A stretch of DNA of 64,000 nucleotides from Thalassolituus maritimus (GCF_900156675.1 NZ_FTOH01000009.1:1-64000); one strand, 5' to 3'. Numbered from the stretch's first letter, positions 14,575 to 24,111 are shown. Made by a program: numbers and translations. The notes: generated by a model not told the origin, from the letters alone.

Positions 14575-15855
14575 ATGAATGAAATGTTAGCGATTGCGCT
14601 CTTGATCGGCGCCAGCGCGTGCTTTGCGATGGCCGAAATTGGTATCGCGGCCTCACGGAAAATAAAGCTCCGTGTACTGGTAGGCGAGGGAAGCCATAAG
14701 GCTCAGGATGTGCTGGACCTTCAGCAGAACCCCGGCGCTTTCTTTGCCATGATTCAGATTGCGTTAAACGCTATCTCGATTCTTGGCGGCATCATTGGTG
14801 AAGAGGCGTTGACGCCATACGTAAAAGAAGGCCTTGGGCTCGTGTATCAGGGGCCTGCGCTGGATCAGATCAGCTTCGCTCTGTCTTTCTTTTGTATTAC
14901 TGCGCTTTTTATTCTCTTTGCTGACCTGTTGCCAAAACGCATTGCAGTGAACCTCCCAGAGGTGACAGCGGTGCGTCTGGTCACGCCGATGCGCTGGGTG
15001 ACGTATGCTGTGATGCCGTTAGTGATGTTGTTTAACGGCATTACCAATGCGGTCCTGCGGCTACTGAAACTGCCAACGGAGCGGGAAGAGCAGGTCACTA
15101 CTGAGGATATCGTCGCCATGATGGACGCCGGTGCTGAAGACGGCAGTTTGCAGCAGCAGGAATACGAACTGATTGGCAACGTATTTGATCTCGATACTGC
15201 GCTTATTAGCGGCGTAATGACGCCGCGCGATCAGATTGTGTACTTCGATCTCGATGAGTCGGTCGAATTGATTTCGCAGAAGGTCGTGGATCATCCACAT
15301 AACGATTTTCTTGTGTGTGATGGATCGCTGGAGAAGATACGCGGTTCGGTAGAATCCAAAATGATTCTGCAGCAGGTATTGAAAGGTGAGATGTCGGGGC
15401 TGTCGGCGCTGAGCTTCTCAAAGGAGGTTCTTTATCTGCCGGAGACTCTGACCCTCGCAGAAGGCCTGAATGCCTTTAAAACAGCAACTCAGCCGTTTGC
15501 CGTTGTGGTCAACGAATACGCAACGGTTGTGGGCCTGGTGACGGTGAAAGACATGCTCAGTGGGTTTATGGGGCAGTTGATCACGCACGAGGATGATCAA
15601 CTGATTATTCAGCGTGATGAACACTCATGGTTGATGGATGGCATGACGCCCATCAGTGATGTAATGCGAACGTTGGATATTGATGAATTCCCAGAGCGCG
15701 GACAGTACGAAACGGTCGCCGGGTTTATGATTCATCAGCTTAAGCGTCTTCCGCGAAAGACGGACTCCTGTCTGTACGAGGGCTACAAATTCGAGGTTCT
15801 GGATCTTGAGGGCGTGCGGGTAGAGCAGTTGCTCGTCACCCGATTGAATGGATGA
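14575..15855 (+). CDS. paeA: CNNM/CorC-type membrane protein, PaeA (YtfL) homologue
   Basis: This 426-residue protein has the CNNM transmembrane domain (DUF21; about 1-190, several helices), a CBS pair (about 200-330) and a C-terminal CorC/HlyC domain. The N-terminal run ASACFAMAEIGIAASRKIKL and the C-terminal run DVMRTLDIDEFPERGQYET match E. coli YtfL/PaeA closely from memory. PaeA is reported to lower cytoplasmic cadaverine and putrescine, probably by export; relatives handle Mg2+/Co2+. The frame is open from 14509, but the ATG at 14575 aligns with the family start. It converges on acnA with a shared terminator. Confidence 0.85.
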   Translation: MNEMLAIALLIGASACFAMAEIGIAASRKIKLRVLVGEGSHKAQDVLDLQQNPGAFFAMIQIALNAISILGGIIGEEALTPYVKEGLGLVYQGPALDQISFALSFFCITALFILFADLLPKRIAVNLPEVTAVRLVTPMRWVTYAVMPLVMLFNGITNAVLRLLKLPTEREEQVTTEDIVAMMDAGAEDGSLQQQEYELIGNVFDLDTALISGVMTPRDQIVYFDLDESVELISQKVVDHPHNDFLVCDGSLEKIRGSVESKMILQQVLKGEMSGLSALSFSKEVLYLPETLTLAEGLNAFKTATQPFAVVVNEYATVVGLVTVKDMLSGFMGQLITHEDDQLIIQRDEHSWLMDGMTPISDVMRTLDIDEFPERGQYETVAGFMIHQLKRLPRKTDSCLYEGYKFEVLDLEGVRVEQLLVTRLNG

Positions 15856-15865
15856 GGTTGGTCGA

Positions 15866-15894
15866 TGGCAAAGCGGGGTGCTCCCGCTTTGCCA
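15866..15894. terminator. Bidirectional terminator between paeA and acnA
   Basis: TGGCAAAGCGGG, loop GTGCT, CCCGCTTTGCCA form a perfect 12-bp stem in the 65-base gap between the convergent genes. T-rich flanks are weak on both sides. Confidence 0.65.
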
Positions 15895-15920
15895 CTGTCC
15901 CTAGCGTTATCCCGTTGCGC

Positions 15921-18653
15921 TTATTTTGCAATCAGCTCGCGCAACACATAATGCAGAATGCCACCGGCTTTGAAGTAGCTGATTTCATTACGGGTATCGA
16001 TACGGCACTGCACATTAAATGTTGTGGTTTTGCCGTCGGTATCCGTCGCTTCGACTTCAAGACGTTGGTTGGGTTTTAACTCATCATTAATGCCTTTGAT
16101 ATTGATGGTTTCCTGTCCGGTTAAGCCAAGTTCGGCGATGTTCTGGCCATCAACAAACTGCAATGGCAGAACACCCATACCGACCAGATTGGAACGATGA
16201 ATACGTTCAAAGCTTTCAGCAATCACGGCTTTTACACCAAGCAGAATCGTCCCCTTCGCGGCCCAGTCGCGACTGGAGCCGGTGCCGTATTCCTTACCTG
16301 CGAGTACGACCAGCGGCGTGCCTTCCTTTTGATAGCGCATGGCGGCATCGTAGATGGCCATACGTTCACCGCTCGGGGTGTGAATCGTTTCTCCACCTTC
16401 TTCGCCGCCGAGCATTTGATTACGGATTCGGATGTTGGCGAAGGTACCGCGCATCATGACTTCATGATTACCACGGCGCGAACCGTACGAATTAAAGTCT
16501 TCTGGTTTTACCCCAAGGCTCTGTAGATATTCACCCGCCGGTGAGCTGGTTTTGATGTTACCCGCTGGTGAAATATGGTCGGTGGTGATGGAGTCACCAA
16601 AGAGGGCTAATACACGTGCGTTTTCGACGTTCTCTAAGGGTTTTAGAGGTTGGTCGATGTCTTCAAAAAACGGCGGGTTTTGCACGTAGCTTGAGTTGTC
16701 GTCCCAGGCGTAGGTTTTCCCTTCGCTGATATCAATGCCTTGCCAGTGCTTATCGCCGCTGAATACATCAGCGTAACGGGTGCGGAACATGCCATCATCG
16801 ACCTTGGCGACGGCTTCGGCAATTTCGGTATTGGTTGGCCAGATATCTTTCAGGTACACCGGCTTGTTGTCTTTATCCAGACCGAGCGGTTCGGTTTTTA
16901 GATTAATGCGGGTATTTCCGGCGAGCGCGTAAGCAACAACAAGGGGCGGTGACGCTAACCAGTTGGCTTTTACGTGCGGATGTACACGCCCTTCGAAGTT
17001 ACGGTTACCGGATAGCACCGCTGATACGGTTAGGTCATGTTCGGTGATGGCTTTGGCAATTTCGTCGGGGAGTGGGCCTGAGTTACCGATACACGTTGTA
17101 CAGCCGTAGCCGACCAGGTTAAAGCCGAGCTTATCCAGATACGGTGTGAGTTCGGCTTTTTCCAGGTAGTCGGTTACGACTTTTGAACCGGGAGCGAGTG
17201 AGGATTTCACCCAGGGTTTACGCACCATGCCCAGTTCTATGGCTTTTTTCGCAACCAGACCGGCAGCCATCATGACGCTTGGGTTGGATGTGTTTGTGCA
17301 GGAGGTAATAGCAGCAATCACCACGGCACCGTGGCTCATGGTGTGTTCTTCGCCGTCAATCGTGACTGTTGCCTGTGCGTTCGGGCCGCCTACGGCCGTG
17401 CCGCTGCCACCTTCGCTTTCCAGCCGTGCCTGTTCATCATCCGCGGGTGTTACCTGCAATGCCAGGAGCTCGTCGAAGGTATCCGGAACGTCTGGTAGGG
17501 CCACGCGATCCTGCGGACGACGTGGTCCGGCGAGGCTGGCTTCTACTGTGCTCATATCGAGATGCAGGCTATCGGTAAATTCAGGCTCATCACCGGCCTC
17601 ACGCCATAAGCCTTGTGCCTTGCAGTAGGCTTCAACGCGCTTGATTACATCATCGGGGCGACCACTTAAGCGCATGTAATTGAGGGTTTCATCGTCGACG
17701 GGGAAGAAACCACAGGTCGCGCCGTATTCCGGTGCCATATTGGCGATGGTGGCACGGTCAGCGAGTGGCAGGTCGGCAAGGCCGTCACCATAGAATTCAA
17801 CGAATTTACCGACCACGCCTTTCTTACGTAGCATCTGAGTGACCGTTAGCACCAGATCCGTCGCGGTAACGCCTTCGGGCAGTTTGCCTGTGAGTTTGAA
17901 ACCAATCACTTCTGGAATCAGCATCGACACAGGTTGGCCCAGCATGGCGGCTTCAGCCTCGATACCGCCCACGCCCCAGCCGAGTACGCCGATACCGTTA
18001 ATCATAGTAGTGTGCGAGTCGGTGCCTACCAGCGTATCCGGGTAAGCCCAGTCTTCGCCGCCAATATTGGCCGACCATACGCTTTGCGCGAGGTATTCAA
18101 GGTTCACCTGGTGACAGATACCAGTACCGGGCGGCACAACGCGGAAATTATCAAAGGCGGTCTGGCCCCAGCGCAGGAAGGCGTAGCGTTCGCCGTTACG
18201 TTGCATTTCAATTTCTACGTTATCGTGAAACGCCTGATCATCGGCAAAGCGATCCACCATCACTGAGTGGTCAATCACAAGATCAACGGGTGAGAGCGGA
18301 TTGATGCATTCCGGATCACCGCCGGCGTGGGCGATGGCATCACGCATGGCGGCGAGATCCACAACCGCAGGTACACCAGTGAAATCCTGCATCAGTACGC
18401 GGGCAGGGCGGTATTGAATCTCGCGGTCGGACGAACGCTTATCCAACCACTCGGCGATGGCCTTAATATCGTCTCCGGTGACGGTGTCACCGTCTTCGTT
18501 GCGTAGCAGGTTTTCCAGCAGAACCTTTAATGATTTTGGGAGTTTTTCTATTCCCTCCAGTTGCTCTGCAGCCTTACTCAGAGAGTGATATTGGTATTCT
18601 TTGCCGTCCACTGTCAGCGTGGACTGGGTGTTCATGCTATTGATAGTCGACAT
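15921..18653 (-). CDS. acnA: Aconitate hydratase A
   Basis: This TCA-cycle enzyme isomerises citrate and isocitrate through cis-aconitate with a [4Fe-4S] cluster. The 910-residue length is that of AcnA/IRP1-type enzymes. Cluster ligands are in SCTNTSNPS and GYGCTTCIGNSG (the C-T-T-C pair), and the swivel domain has GSSRDWAAKG. The frame could start at 18677, but the Met at 18653 (MSTINSM), preceded by AGAGAG, fits better. It stands alone, divergent from the zinc-ribbon gene at 18925 across 271 bases in which I see no clear operator. Confidence 0.96.
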   Translation of the reverse strand: MSTINSMNTQSTLTVDGKEYQYHSLSKAAEQLEGIEKLPKSLKVLLENLLRNEDGDTVTGDDIKAIAEWLDKRSSDREIQYRPARVLMQDFTGVPAVVDLAAMRDAIAHAGGDPECINPLSPVDLVIDHSVMVDRFADDQAFHDNVEIEMQRNGERYAFLRWGQTAFDNFRVVPPGTGICHQVNLEYLAQSVWSANIGGEDWAYPDTLVGTDSHTTMINGIGVLGWGVGGIEAEAAMLGQPVSMLIPEVIGFKLTGKLPEGVTATDLVLTVTQMLRKKGVVGKFVEFYGDGLADLPLADRATIANMAPEYGATCGFFPVDDETLNYMRLSGRPDDVIKRVEAYCKAQGLWREAGDEPEFTDSLHLDMSTVEASLAGPRRPQDRVALPDVPDTFDELLALQVTPADDEQARLESEGGSGTAVGGPNAQATVTIDGEEHTMSHGAVVIAAITSCTNTSNPSVMMAAGLVAKKAIELGMVRKPWVKSSLAPGSKVVTDYLEKAELTPYLDKLGFNLVGYGCTTCIGNSGPLPDEIAKAITEHDLTVSAVLSGNRNFEGRVHPHVKANWLASPPLVVAYALAGNTRINLKTEPLGLDKDNKPVYLKDIWPTNTEIAEAVAKVDDGMFRTRYADVFSGDKHWQGIDISEGKTYAWDDNSSYVQNPPFFEDIDQPLKPLENVENARVLALFGDSITTDHISPAGNIKTSSPAGEYLQSLGVKPEDFNSYGSRRGNHEVMMRGTFANIRIRNQMLGGEEGGETIHTPSGERMAIYDAAMRYQKEGTPLVVLAGKEYGTGSSRDWAAKGTILLGVKAVIAESFERIHRSNLVGMGVLPLQFVDGQNIAELGLTGQETINIKGINDELKPNQRLEVEATDTDGKTTTFNVQCRIDTRNEISYFKAGGILHYVLRELIAK

Positions 18654-18924
18654 CTGGGTTCTCTCTATAATCATCATTCAGAGTTGTTCTTTTTAGGTAC
18701 GGAAAAGGAGGACAGGTTCAACCTGATTGGCAAGGATTGGCCAAACAGAGTGTTCCGTCGGGTTTAGCGCCTGACATTGACTTTTTCTGGAAAAGCCCTT
18801 AGCCGCGGTGCCTGGCGGACACATGTGAGAATTTTTGCCTGAAAAGCACCCGTTGACCCTGTGCGAACTTGCGTCATTCTGGTGTAAGGAACTGCAGTAA
18901 CTTACTACGGAGATTGGAGACTTT

Positions 18925-19374
18925 ATGGCTATTTGTGAAACGCCTGACTGCGGCGAGCAGTCGATCGGTTATTTTCGTAATCTGCGAATCAATAAAATGG
19001 TTCAGATGTGTACCTATTGCCGTGCCCGATGTAACCAGACAGAGCCCCGTCTAAAGCCAGGTAAATTGCCCGAGCCGACTAAGAAAACGGGAGCTCAGTG
19101 GGTGCTCGCTGGGGCACTCAATAGGTACGACTGGACTGCAGAAAAGGCTTTTTTCGATACCGCATTGCATGGCAGCGATGGCAACCTTGAAAAAATATGG
19201 AATGGACGCAGCGCATATCACCGGACCCAGCCCCGAACCAACCTGACGGTGGTCTATACACGTACTGAACAGACGATGACCATCATTGGCGTAGGGCACC
19301 ATGTCGGTGATGGTAATAATAAATATTCTATAAGATTTGATGACGGTGGAACCCGTCGTTGTGAGCGAAAGTAG
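18925..19374 (+). CDS. Hypothetical protein with N-terminal cysteine cluster
   Basis: The 149-residue protein begins with cysteines at 4, 9, 29, 32 and 36 (C-x4-C and C-x2-C-x3-C), which probably bind a zinc ion. A linker rich in Pro, Lys and Thr joins this to a C-terminal domain of about 90 residues with no recognised motif. GGAG precedes the ATG. The gene is followed after 85 bases by the FKBP gene. Function is unknown; a nucleic-acid or protein-binding role is possible. Confidence 0.6.
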   Translation: MAICETPDCGEQSIGYFRNLRINKMVQMCTYCRARCNQTEPRLKPGKLPEPTKKTGAQWVLAGALNRYDWTAEKAFFDTALHGSDGNLEKIWNGRSAYHRTQPRTNLTVVYTRTEQTMTIIGVGHHVGDGNNKYSIRFDDGGTRRCERK

Positions 19375-19459
19375 CATCCTCTCAGATAAGTAAGATCTGG
19401 CGTTACTCGCAGAAGTGTCTCGGGCACGGCATAATGACTGCAAATTTTAAGGAGCCATT

Positions 19460-19942
19460 ATGACTTTTAATATTGTTCTGATCGTACTTATCGTTTTGCT
19501 GGTGATCTACGCGTTAAAGCGCGCGGGTGTATTCAGCAAAGGCGCAGCAGAGAATGAGACCGTCGGTGATGCTTATTTAGCTGAGAATGCGTTACGTGAT
19601 GAAGTAACTCAGACAGACAGTGGGCTGCAGTACGAAGTGCTCACAGAGGGGGAGGGTGATACTCGACCGGCAGCGACAGATACTGTGCTGGTGCATTATC
19701 ACGGCACTTTGATCAATGGTTCTGTGTTCGACAGTTCGGTAAAGCGCGGTGAGCCGATTTCATTTCCGCTGAACCGCGTAATTCCAGGCTGGACCGAGGG
19801 CGTACAGCTGATGACCAAAGGCGCAAGATATAAATTCTATATTCCTGCGCGTCTGGCTTACGGTAATCGTCAGGTGGGTACTATTCCGGGTGGCTCGCTG
19901 CTGATTTTCGAAGTCGAACTACTGGATATTAACCCGGCCTGA
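19460..19942 (+). CDS. Membrane-anchored FKBP-type peptidyl-prolyl isomerase
   Basis: This 160-residue protein has an N-terminal membrane helix (about 3-20, IVLIVLIVLLVIYAL), a short linker and one FKBP domain (about 50-158). Typical elements are DTVLVHYHGTLINGSVFDSS, the VIPGWTEGVQLM hydrophobic core and AYGNRQVGTIPGGSLLIFEVEL near the C-terminus. It should catalyse cis-trans isomerisation of Xaa-Pro bonds. The side of the membrane is not certain; FkpA/FklB relatives are periplasmic or cytosolic. AAGGAG lies before the ATG. The TfoX-like gene follows after four bases, so they are probably co-transcribed. Confidence 0.9.
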   Translation: MTFNIVLIVLIVLLVIYALKRAGVFSKGAAENETVGDAYLAENALRDEVTQTDSGLQYEVLTEGEGDTRPAATDTVLVHYHGTLINGSVFDSSVKRGEPISFPLNRVIPGWTEGVQLMTKGARYKFYIPARLAYGNRQVGTIPGGSLLIFEVELLDINPA

Positions 19943-19946
19943 TCTT

Positions 19947-20276
19947 ATGGCGTTTGATGCTGAGCTTGCGGAGCGTATTCGTGCGGTGGTCTGTCACTTT
20001 GGTCACTGGGACGAAAAGAAGATGTTCGGTGGGCTTTGTATCATGCTCAACGGTCATATGCTGTGCGGTGTCTTGGGCGACGAGCTGATGGTGCGGGTTG
20101 GCCCTGACGATTACGATGCCGCACTTGCTGAAGATGGTACGCGAGAGATGGACTTCACCGGCCGTCCATTAAAAGGCATGGTGATGGTAGATGGCGCAGC
20201 GGTCGCTGAACCAGAGGATCTGGAATACTGGCTTCAGCGGTGTAACCGCTTTGTCGGGCGCCTGCCGCCCAAATAA
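19947..20276 (+). CDS. TfoX N-terminal domain-like protein
   Basis: The 109-residue product matches the TfoX/Sxy N-terminal domain, with KKMFGGLCIMLNGHMLCGVLG near the start and the core DELMVRVGPDDYDAAL. It lacks the C-terminal TfoX domain of the competence regulator, so a role in DNA uptake should not be assumed; short stand-alone members are widespread and of unknown function. It begins four bases after the FKBP gene and converges on the helicase gene. Confidence 0.8.
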   Translation: MAFDAELAERIRAVVCHFGHWDEKKMFGGLCIMLNGHMLCGVLGDELMVRVGPDDYDAALAEDGTREMDFTGRPLKGMVMVDGAAVAEPEDLEYWLQRCNRFVGRLPPK

Positions 20277-20330
20277 CCCGAAAGGGCTTTTGAAATAGCC
20301 TCCGCCTGAAGCGACCAATTGAATCGTGTT

Positions 20331-21731
20331 TTAATCAATCGATCTCTTGGTGACGTTTTTACGCCCTGAAAAGAGAGAGCCTCCGCGACCTTTTGGCTCT
20401 TTTGCTGGTGGCGCGGATGGCTTCTCTTTAGCGCGGTTGGCACGTGGCACGGAGCTCAACTCCTGATTGTCTTCACCGCTCTGTTTTCCTTTTGAAGCCT
20501 TTCCTTTCTGTGCTTTCTCTTTGCCTGCTTTTGTCTTCAATGGTTTACGCAGGTTGAGTTTACCAGGCCCTGTCGCGGGGACGCTGTGGTTTGGTACGTG
20601 TCCGATAAGATCCTCGCGACGTAGTGCGCGGCCGATCAGAGTTTCAATGGCGGTCAGTGTGTCGACTTCGTGTGCGGCAACCAGTGAAATCGCGATGCCT
20701 TTTTCACCGGCGCGGCCGGTACGACCAATACGGTGAATATAGTCGTGCGCGACAGGCGGCAGGTCATGATTGATGACCGCAGGTAAGTGTTCAATATCAA
20801 TGCCGCGTGAGGCGACATCCGTCGTCACCAGAACTCGCAGGCGATGCTCGCGGAAGGCATCAAGAATGTCGTTACGTTCAGTCTGTGATTTATCACCGTG
20901 CAGCACTTCCGCCTGGATGCCTTCCGACTTGAGGTGATCCGTCAGAGCATCGGCGCCTTTTTTAGTCTTGGTAAAGACCATTACCTGCTTCCATTTATTT
21001 TCAATCAGAAGCGAAGCAACGGCATTGCCTTTATCGCTGTGATCGACAGGGTGCAGCCACTGACGGACGTTTTCGCTGGTGCGGTTGGCGTCTTTCTGCC
21101 CGAGTTCGATGGCTCCGGGCATAAGCTCAGACGCAAGTTCGCGTACGGCATTATCAAATGTTGCCGAGAAAAGAAGGTTCTGGCGAACGTCGGGTAGTTT
21201 CTGAACAATGCGTTGCAGATCTTCGGCGAAGCCCAGATCCAGCAGGCGGTCTGCTTCGTCGAGCACCAGACACTGCAGATGCTCAAAACTGACACGATGA
21301 CGGATCATGAGTTCGTACAGACGACCTGGTGTGGCTACGACAGCGTCTGCGCCTTCGGCCATTTTATCTTCAATGGTGCGTGGGTTCTGTCCGCCGCAAA
21401 GGAGCAGACAACGGTGACCGCAGTTGCGTCCATAGTCCCGAAAATTCTCCGCCAGTTGCTGAGCGAGTTCACGCGTTGGCGCAATAATAAGTACTCGCGG
21501 GTAGCGATAACCTTCTTCTTCTGTGCGTGGGTGCTCGCTGAGTAATTGCAGAAGCGGAAGCATAAACGCTGCAGTCTTGCCTGTACCGGTTGGCGCTGCG
21601 GCCATCAGTTCGGTTCCCGCCAGGATATGAGGGATTGCGGCCTCCTGAATCGGGGTAGGTTCAGCGTACCCCAGCGATGCCAGCCGTTTCAGAATGTTAG
21701 TGTCGTGCAACAGGCTGCGGAAGCTACTCAT
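20331..21731 (-). CDS. DEAD-box ATP-dependent RNA helicase (SrmB/RhlE-like)
   Basis: This 466-residue protein unwinds RNA duplexes, probably in ribosome assembly or RNA decay. All motifs are present: PTPIQ (Q motif), APTGTGKT (I), PTRELAQQ (Ia), TPGRL (Ib), DEAD (II), SAT (III), DVASRGIDI (V) and HRIGRTGRAG (VI). A basic tail of about 90 residues (rich in Lys, Pro, Gly) follows and ends KNVTKRSID, similar in style to SrmB. The start overlaps the yaeQ stop by four bases, so the two genes are coupled. Confidence 0.92.
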   Translation of the reverse strand: MSSFRSLLHDTNILKRLASLGYAEPTPIQEAAIPHILAGTELMAAAPTGTGKTAAFMLPLLQLLSEHPRTEEEGYRYPRVLIIAPTRELAQQLAENFRDYGRNCGHRCLLLCGGQNPRTIEDKMAEGADAVVATPGRLYELMIRHRVSFEHLQCLVLDEADRLLDLGFAEDLQRIVQKLPDVRQNLLFSATFDNAVRELASELMPGAIELGQKDANRTSENVRQWLHPVDHSDKGNAVASLLIENKWKQVMVFTKTKKGADALTDHLKSEGIQAEVLHGDKSQTERNDILDAFREHRLRVLVTTDVASRGIDIEHLPAVINHDLPPVAHDYIHRIGRTGRAGEKGIAISLVAAHEVDTLTAIETLIGRALRREDLIGHVPNHSVPATGPGKLNLRKPLKTKAGKEKAQKGKASKGKQSGEDNQELSSVPRANRAKEKPSAPPAKEPKGRGGSLFSGRKNVTKRSID

Positions 21732-22279
21732 GACTGGTCTCCACCAAAGAGTGTCTCAGGCGTAAATTCGATGGACTGCTCGTCATTTCCTAGCCACATG
21801 GTGCCGTCCTGGATCGTCGCTTGCAGTCGCATGGTACGGGTGCATAGTGACTCTAGCTGAGTGCAGGCATCGTCGGCGAGCTTAATTACGCTCAGCTTTG
21901 GGTATGCATGAATTTTATTTTCGTGCTGTTTCCACCAGACATCAAATGCATTGCCCTGATAGCCGTACAGTTTGACTGACTGTGCTTTATTACACGCCTT
22001 TCGTAGACGTTTTTCATCAGGCTGGCCCAGTTCAATCCAAAGCTCCGTCTCATCGCTGTATGTGCGCTGCCAGAGATCAGGCTCGTCATCTGTGCTGATG
22101 CCTCGGGTAAATTCCAGACGTTCGTGTGCATTCAACGCGAATACCGCGATGCGGGTCATCATTCTCAGTATGGTTTCTGAGGGATGTTGGGCGATCGTCA
22201 GGGTGTGGGTCGCATAGTAGTCGCGATCCATGTCAGAGATCATCAGTTCAGCTTTGTAGATGGTGGCTTTCAGTGCCAT
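21728..22279 (-). CDS. yaeQ: YaeQ family protein
   Basis: The 183-residue product matches YaeQ along its length: MALKATIYKAEL at the N-terminus, the HPSET-RMM segment, DEPDLW, ELWIELGQPDEKR and the C-terminal MWLGN. YaeQ has a PD-(D/E)XK nuclease-like fold, but its biochemical role is not settled. It is a normal full-length member. It is the first gene of a two-gene unit with the DEAD-box helicase, and is divergent from hipB. Confidence 0.92.
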   Translation of the reverse strand: MALKATIYKAELMISDMDRDYYATHTLTIAQHPSETILRMMTRIAVFALNAHERLEFTRGISTDDEPDLWQRTYSDETELWIELGQPDEKRLRKACNKAQSVKLYGYQGNAFDVWWKQHENKIHAYPKLSVIKLADDACTQLESLCTRTMRLQATIQDGTMWLGNDEQSIEFTPETLFGGDQS

Positions 22280-22385
22280 GCCTGGATTCTCGAGCTTTGT
22301 GTACGGGAGAAGAAAGGTGCGTACTCTACTGCGATTGGTGGAGCTTGCATAGTATAAATACTTTTTACTTTAAGGATCATTCGTG

Positions 22386-22404
22386 ATTAATTATATGTAT
22401 TAAT
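22386..22404. promoter_or_regulatory. Inverted repeat upstream of hipB, possible autoregulatory operator
   Basis: ATTAAT (22386-22391) and ATTAAT (22399-22404) are separated by seven bases in an AT-rich tract just before TAGGAGGT and the hipB start. HipB antitoxins repress their own operon through paired palindromes, so this is a plausible site. Its sequence does not match the E. coli TATCC-N8-GGATA operator. Confidence 0.35.
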
Positions 22405-22423
22405 GTTATTTAGGAGGTCATAA

Positions 22424-22801
22424 ATGAGTGAATATGATCTTGATCCACTGTCAGATCAGCAGATTCTGGCAAAGTTGGCCGGGCGACTCCGGAGTGAGCG
22501 TCTCCAGCGTAACGTTACACAGCAGGCGCTGGCTGATCTCGCTGGGGTCGGAGTTGCCACACTGCGGCGTTTCGAGGGCGGGGAGGGTAACCTGAGCCTA
22601 CTCAATCTTATTGCTGTTTTACGCGCCCTCGGGCTTGTGCACCTGTTGGATGCATTGATTCGTGAGCCTGATGTCAGCCCGATAGCGAGCCTTCGAGAGA
22701 ACGGTGCCGGCATTTATCGGGAGGCGCCTGTTCGTCAGAGGGCAAGGCCTGAATCGTCATCGGCAGATGATGCAAGCTGGTCGTGGGGCGATGGCGAATG
22801 A
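22424..22801 (+). CDS. hipB: HipB-type antitoxin, XRE-family DNA-binding protein
   Basis: This 125-residue protein has one helix-turn-helix domain at about residues 17-72 (RNVTQQALADLAGVGVATLRRFE), typical of Cro/C1-like antitoxins, and a disordered Arg/Ser-rich tail. HipB neutralises the HipA kinase and represses the operon. GGAGGT precedes the ATG. Its stop overlaps the hipA start as ATGA, so the toxin is made by coupled translation. Confidence 0.88.
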   Translation: MSEYDLDPLSDQQILAKLAGRLRSERLQRNVTQQALADLAGVGVATLRRFEGGEGNLSLLNLIAVLRALGLVHLLDALIREPDVSPIASLRENGAGIYREAPVRQRARPESSSADDASWSWGDGE

Positions 22802-24111
22802 TCAGCCTGGCGGAAGTGCAGCTTTGGGGACGCACAATAGGCGCTGTTCAATGGGACAGTGTGCGTCAACTCGGCGTTTTCGAATATGCTCCTGAATTCC
22901 TGCGCTCGGGCATTGAGTTGGCACCACTGCAGATGCCGTTAAGAGCGGGGCGTTTCAGTTTTCCGCAGCTAGCTCATGAGACCTTTAAGGGCTTGCCGGG
23001 AATGTTGGCTGATGCCCTGCCGGACAAGTTCGGTAATCTCCTGATTGATCAGTGGCTGGTGGCACAAGGGCGTGATCCGGGGTCATTCAATCCTGTTGAA
23101 CGTCTGCTCTACATTGGGCAACGAGGCATGGGGGCACTGGAGTTTGCTCCGGCGACGCGAGGCCATGTAGGCGCTGGAACGCCAGTCGAGTTGTCCGAGT
23201 TGGTGTCGCTGGCGAATAAAGCCCTGAATCAGAAGCAGGGCCTGGCGGTAGAAATTATTGAAGGTGAAGAAGACGCCCAGGCGTTGAACCAGATTATTGC
23301 AGTGGGAACGTCGGCGGGTGGTGCACGTGCAAAAGCCGTCATCGCCTGGAACGAGCAGACCGGAGAGGTGCGTTCCGGGCAGTGTGATACAGAAGCGGGC
23401 TTTCAGCATTATTTGCTCAAATTCGACGGCGTTGCGGCGAATCGTGATAAAGAATTGGCAGACCCTCAAGGTTATACCCGCATTGAATATGCATGCTACT
23501 TGATGGCACGGGCTGCGGGCATCGAGATGATGCCAAGTCGCTTACTTGAAGAAAACGGTCGTGCGCACTTTCTGACCCAGCGGTTTGACCGGTCTGAAAC
23601 TGGCAAGAAGCTTCATATGCAAACGCTCTGTGGTATTGCTCATTACGATTTTAATGTGGCAGGCGGGTATTCTTACGAGCAGTGCTTTCGTGTGATTCGT
23701 CAGGTTGTGAAGAGTCAGGCACGCGTTGCTCAAGAGCAGCAGTTCCGGCGAATGCTGCTTAATCTGATGATACGTAATCAGGATGATCATACGAAGAATA
23801 TTGGCTTTCTCATGAACCGTAAGGGGGGGTGGTCTCTGGCGCCCGCTTATGATGTAACCTATGCCTACAACCCTGATGGGGACTGGACTTCTACTCACCA
23901 GATGTCTGTCAACGGCAAGCGGGATCATTTTGCCCTTGATGACCTCATCGAATGCGGTAAAGCAGCGGACATTCGGGAGCGACAGGTTAAAGAGTTGATT
24001 AGCGAGGTGGGAGAGGCTGTCCGAGACTGGAGAAGGTTCGCCCAGGAGGCAGGCGTCCCGGAGGATTGGGCCGCCTCTATTGAATCATCCTTTAGGAAGT
24101 TTTTAATTTAA
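22798..24111 (+). CDS. hipA: HipA-family serine/threonine kinase toxin
   Basis: This 437-residue protein is the toxin of a type II toxin-antitoxin pair. HipA kinases phosphorylate aminoacyl-tRNA synthetases (GltX in E. coli) and cause growth arrest. The N-terminal HipA domain is followed by the kinase core with HFLTQRFDR, the catalytic loop RNQDDHTKNIGFL (D329/D330) and the metal-binding PAYDVTYAY, all intact, so it should be active. I start it at ATG 22798, which overlaps the hipB stop by four bases; the frame is open 15 bases earlier. It could use another synthetase as target. Confidence 0.9.
   Translation: MISLAEVQLWGRTIGAVQWDSVRQLGVFEYAPEFLRSGIELAPLQMPLRAGRFSFPQLAHETFKGLPGMLADALPDKFGNLLIDQWLVAQGRDPGSFNPVERLLYIGQRGMGALEFAPATRGHVGAGTPVELSELVSLANKALNQKQGLAVEIIEGEEDAQALNQIIAVGTSAGGARAKAVIAWNEQTGEVRSGQCDTEAGFQHYLLKFDGVAANRDKELADPQGYTRIEYACYLMARAAGIEMMPSRLLEENGRAHFLTQRFDRSETGKKLHMQTLCGIAHYDFNVAGGYSYEQCFRVIRQVVKSQARVAQEQQFRRMLLNLMIRNQDDHTKNIGFLMNRKGGWSLAPAYDVTYAYNPDGDWTSTHQMSVNGKRDHFALDDLIECGKAADIRERQVKELISEVGEAVRDWRRFAQEAGVPEDWAASIESSFRKFLI

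Noticed and set aside
17227-17628. Plus-strand frame of 133 codons inside acnA
   Set aside because: It is antisense to a highly conserved aconitase region and rich in Ser, Arg and Pro, as expected for a GC-rich shadow frame.
19947-20276. Competence regulator TfoX/Sxy
   Set aside because: Only the N-terminal domain is present; short stand-alone members are common and not shown to control competence.
22424-24111. Phage lysogeny module (XRE repressor plus partner)
   Set aside because: The second gene has complete HipA kinase motifs and the ATGA overlap typical of hipBA; no phage genes are adjacent.
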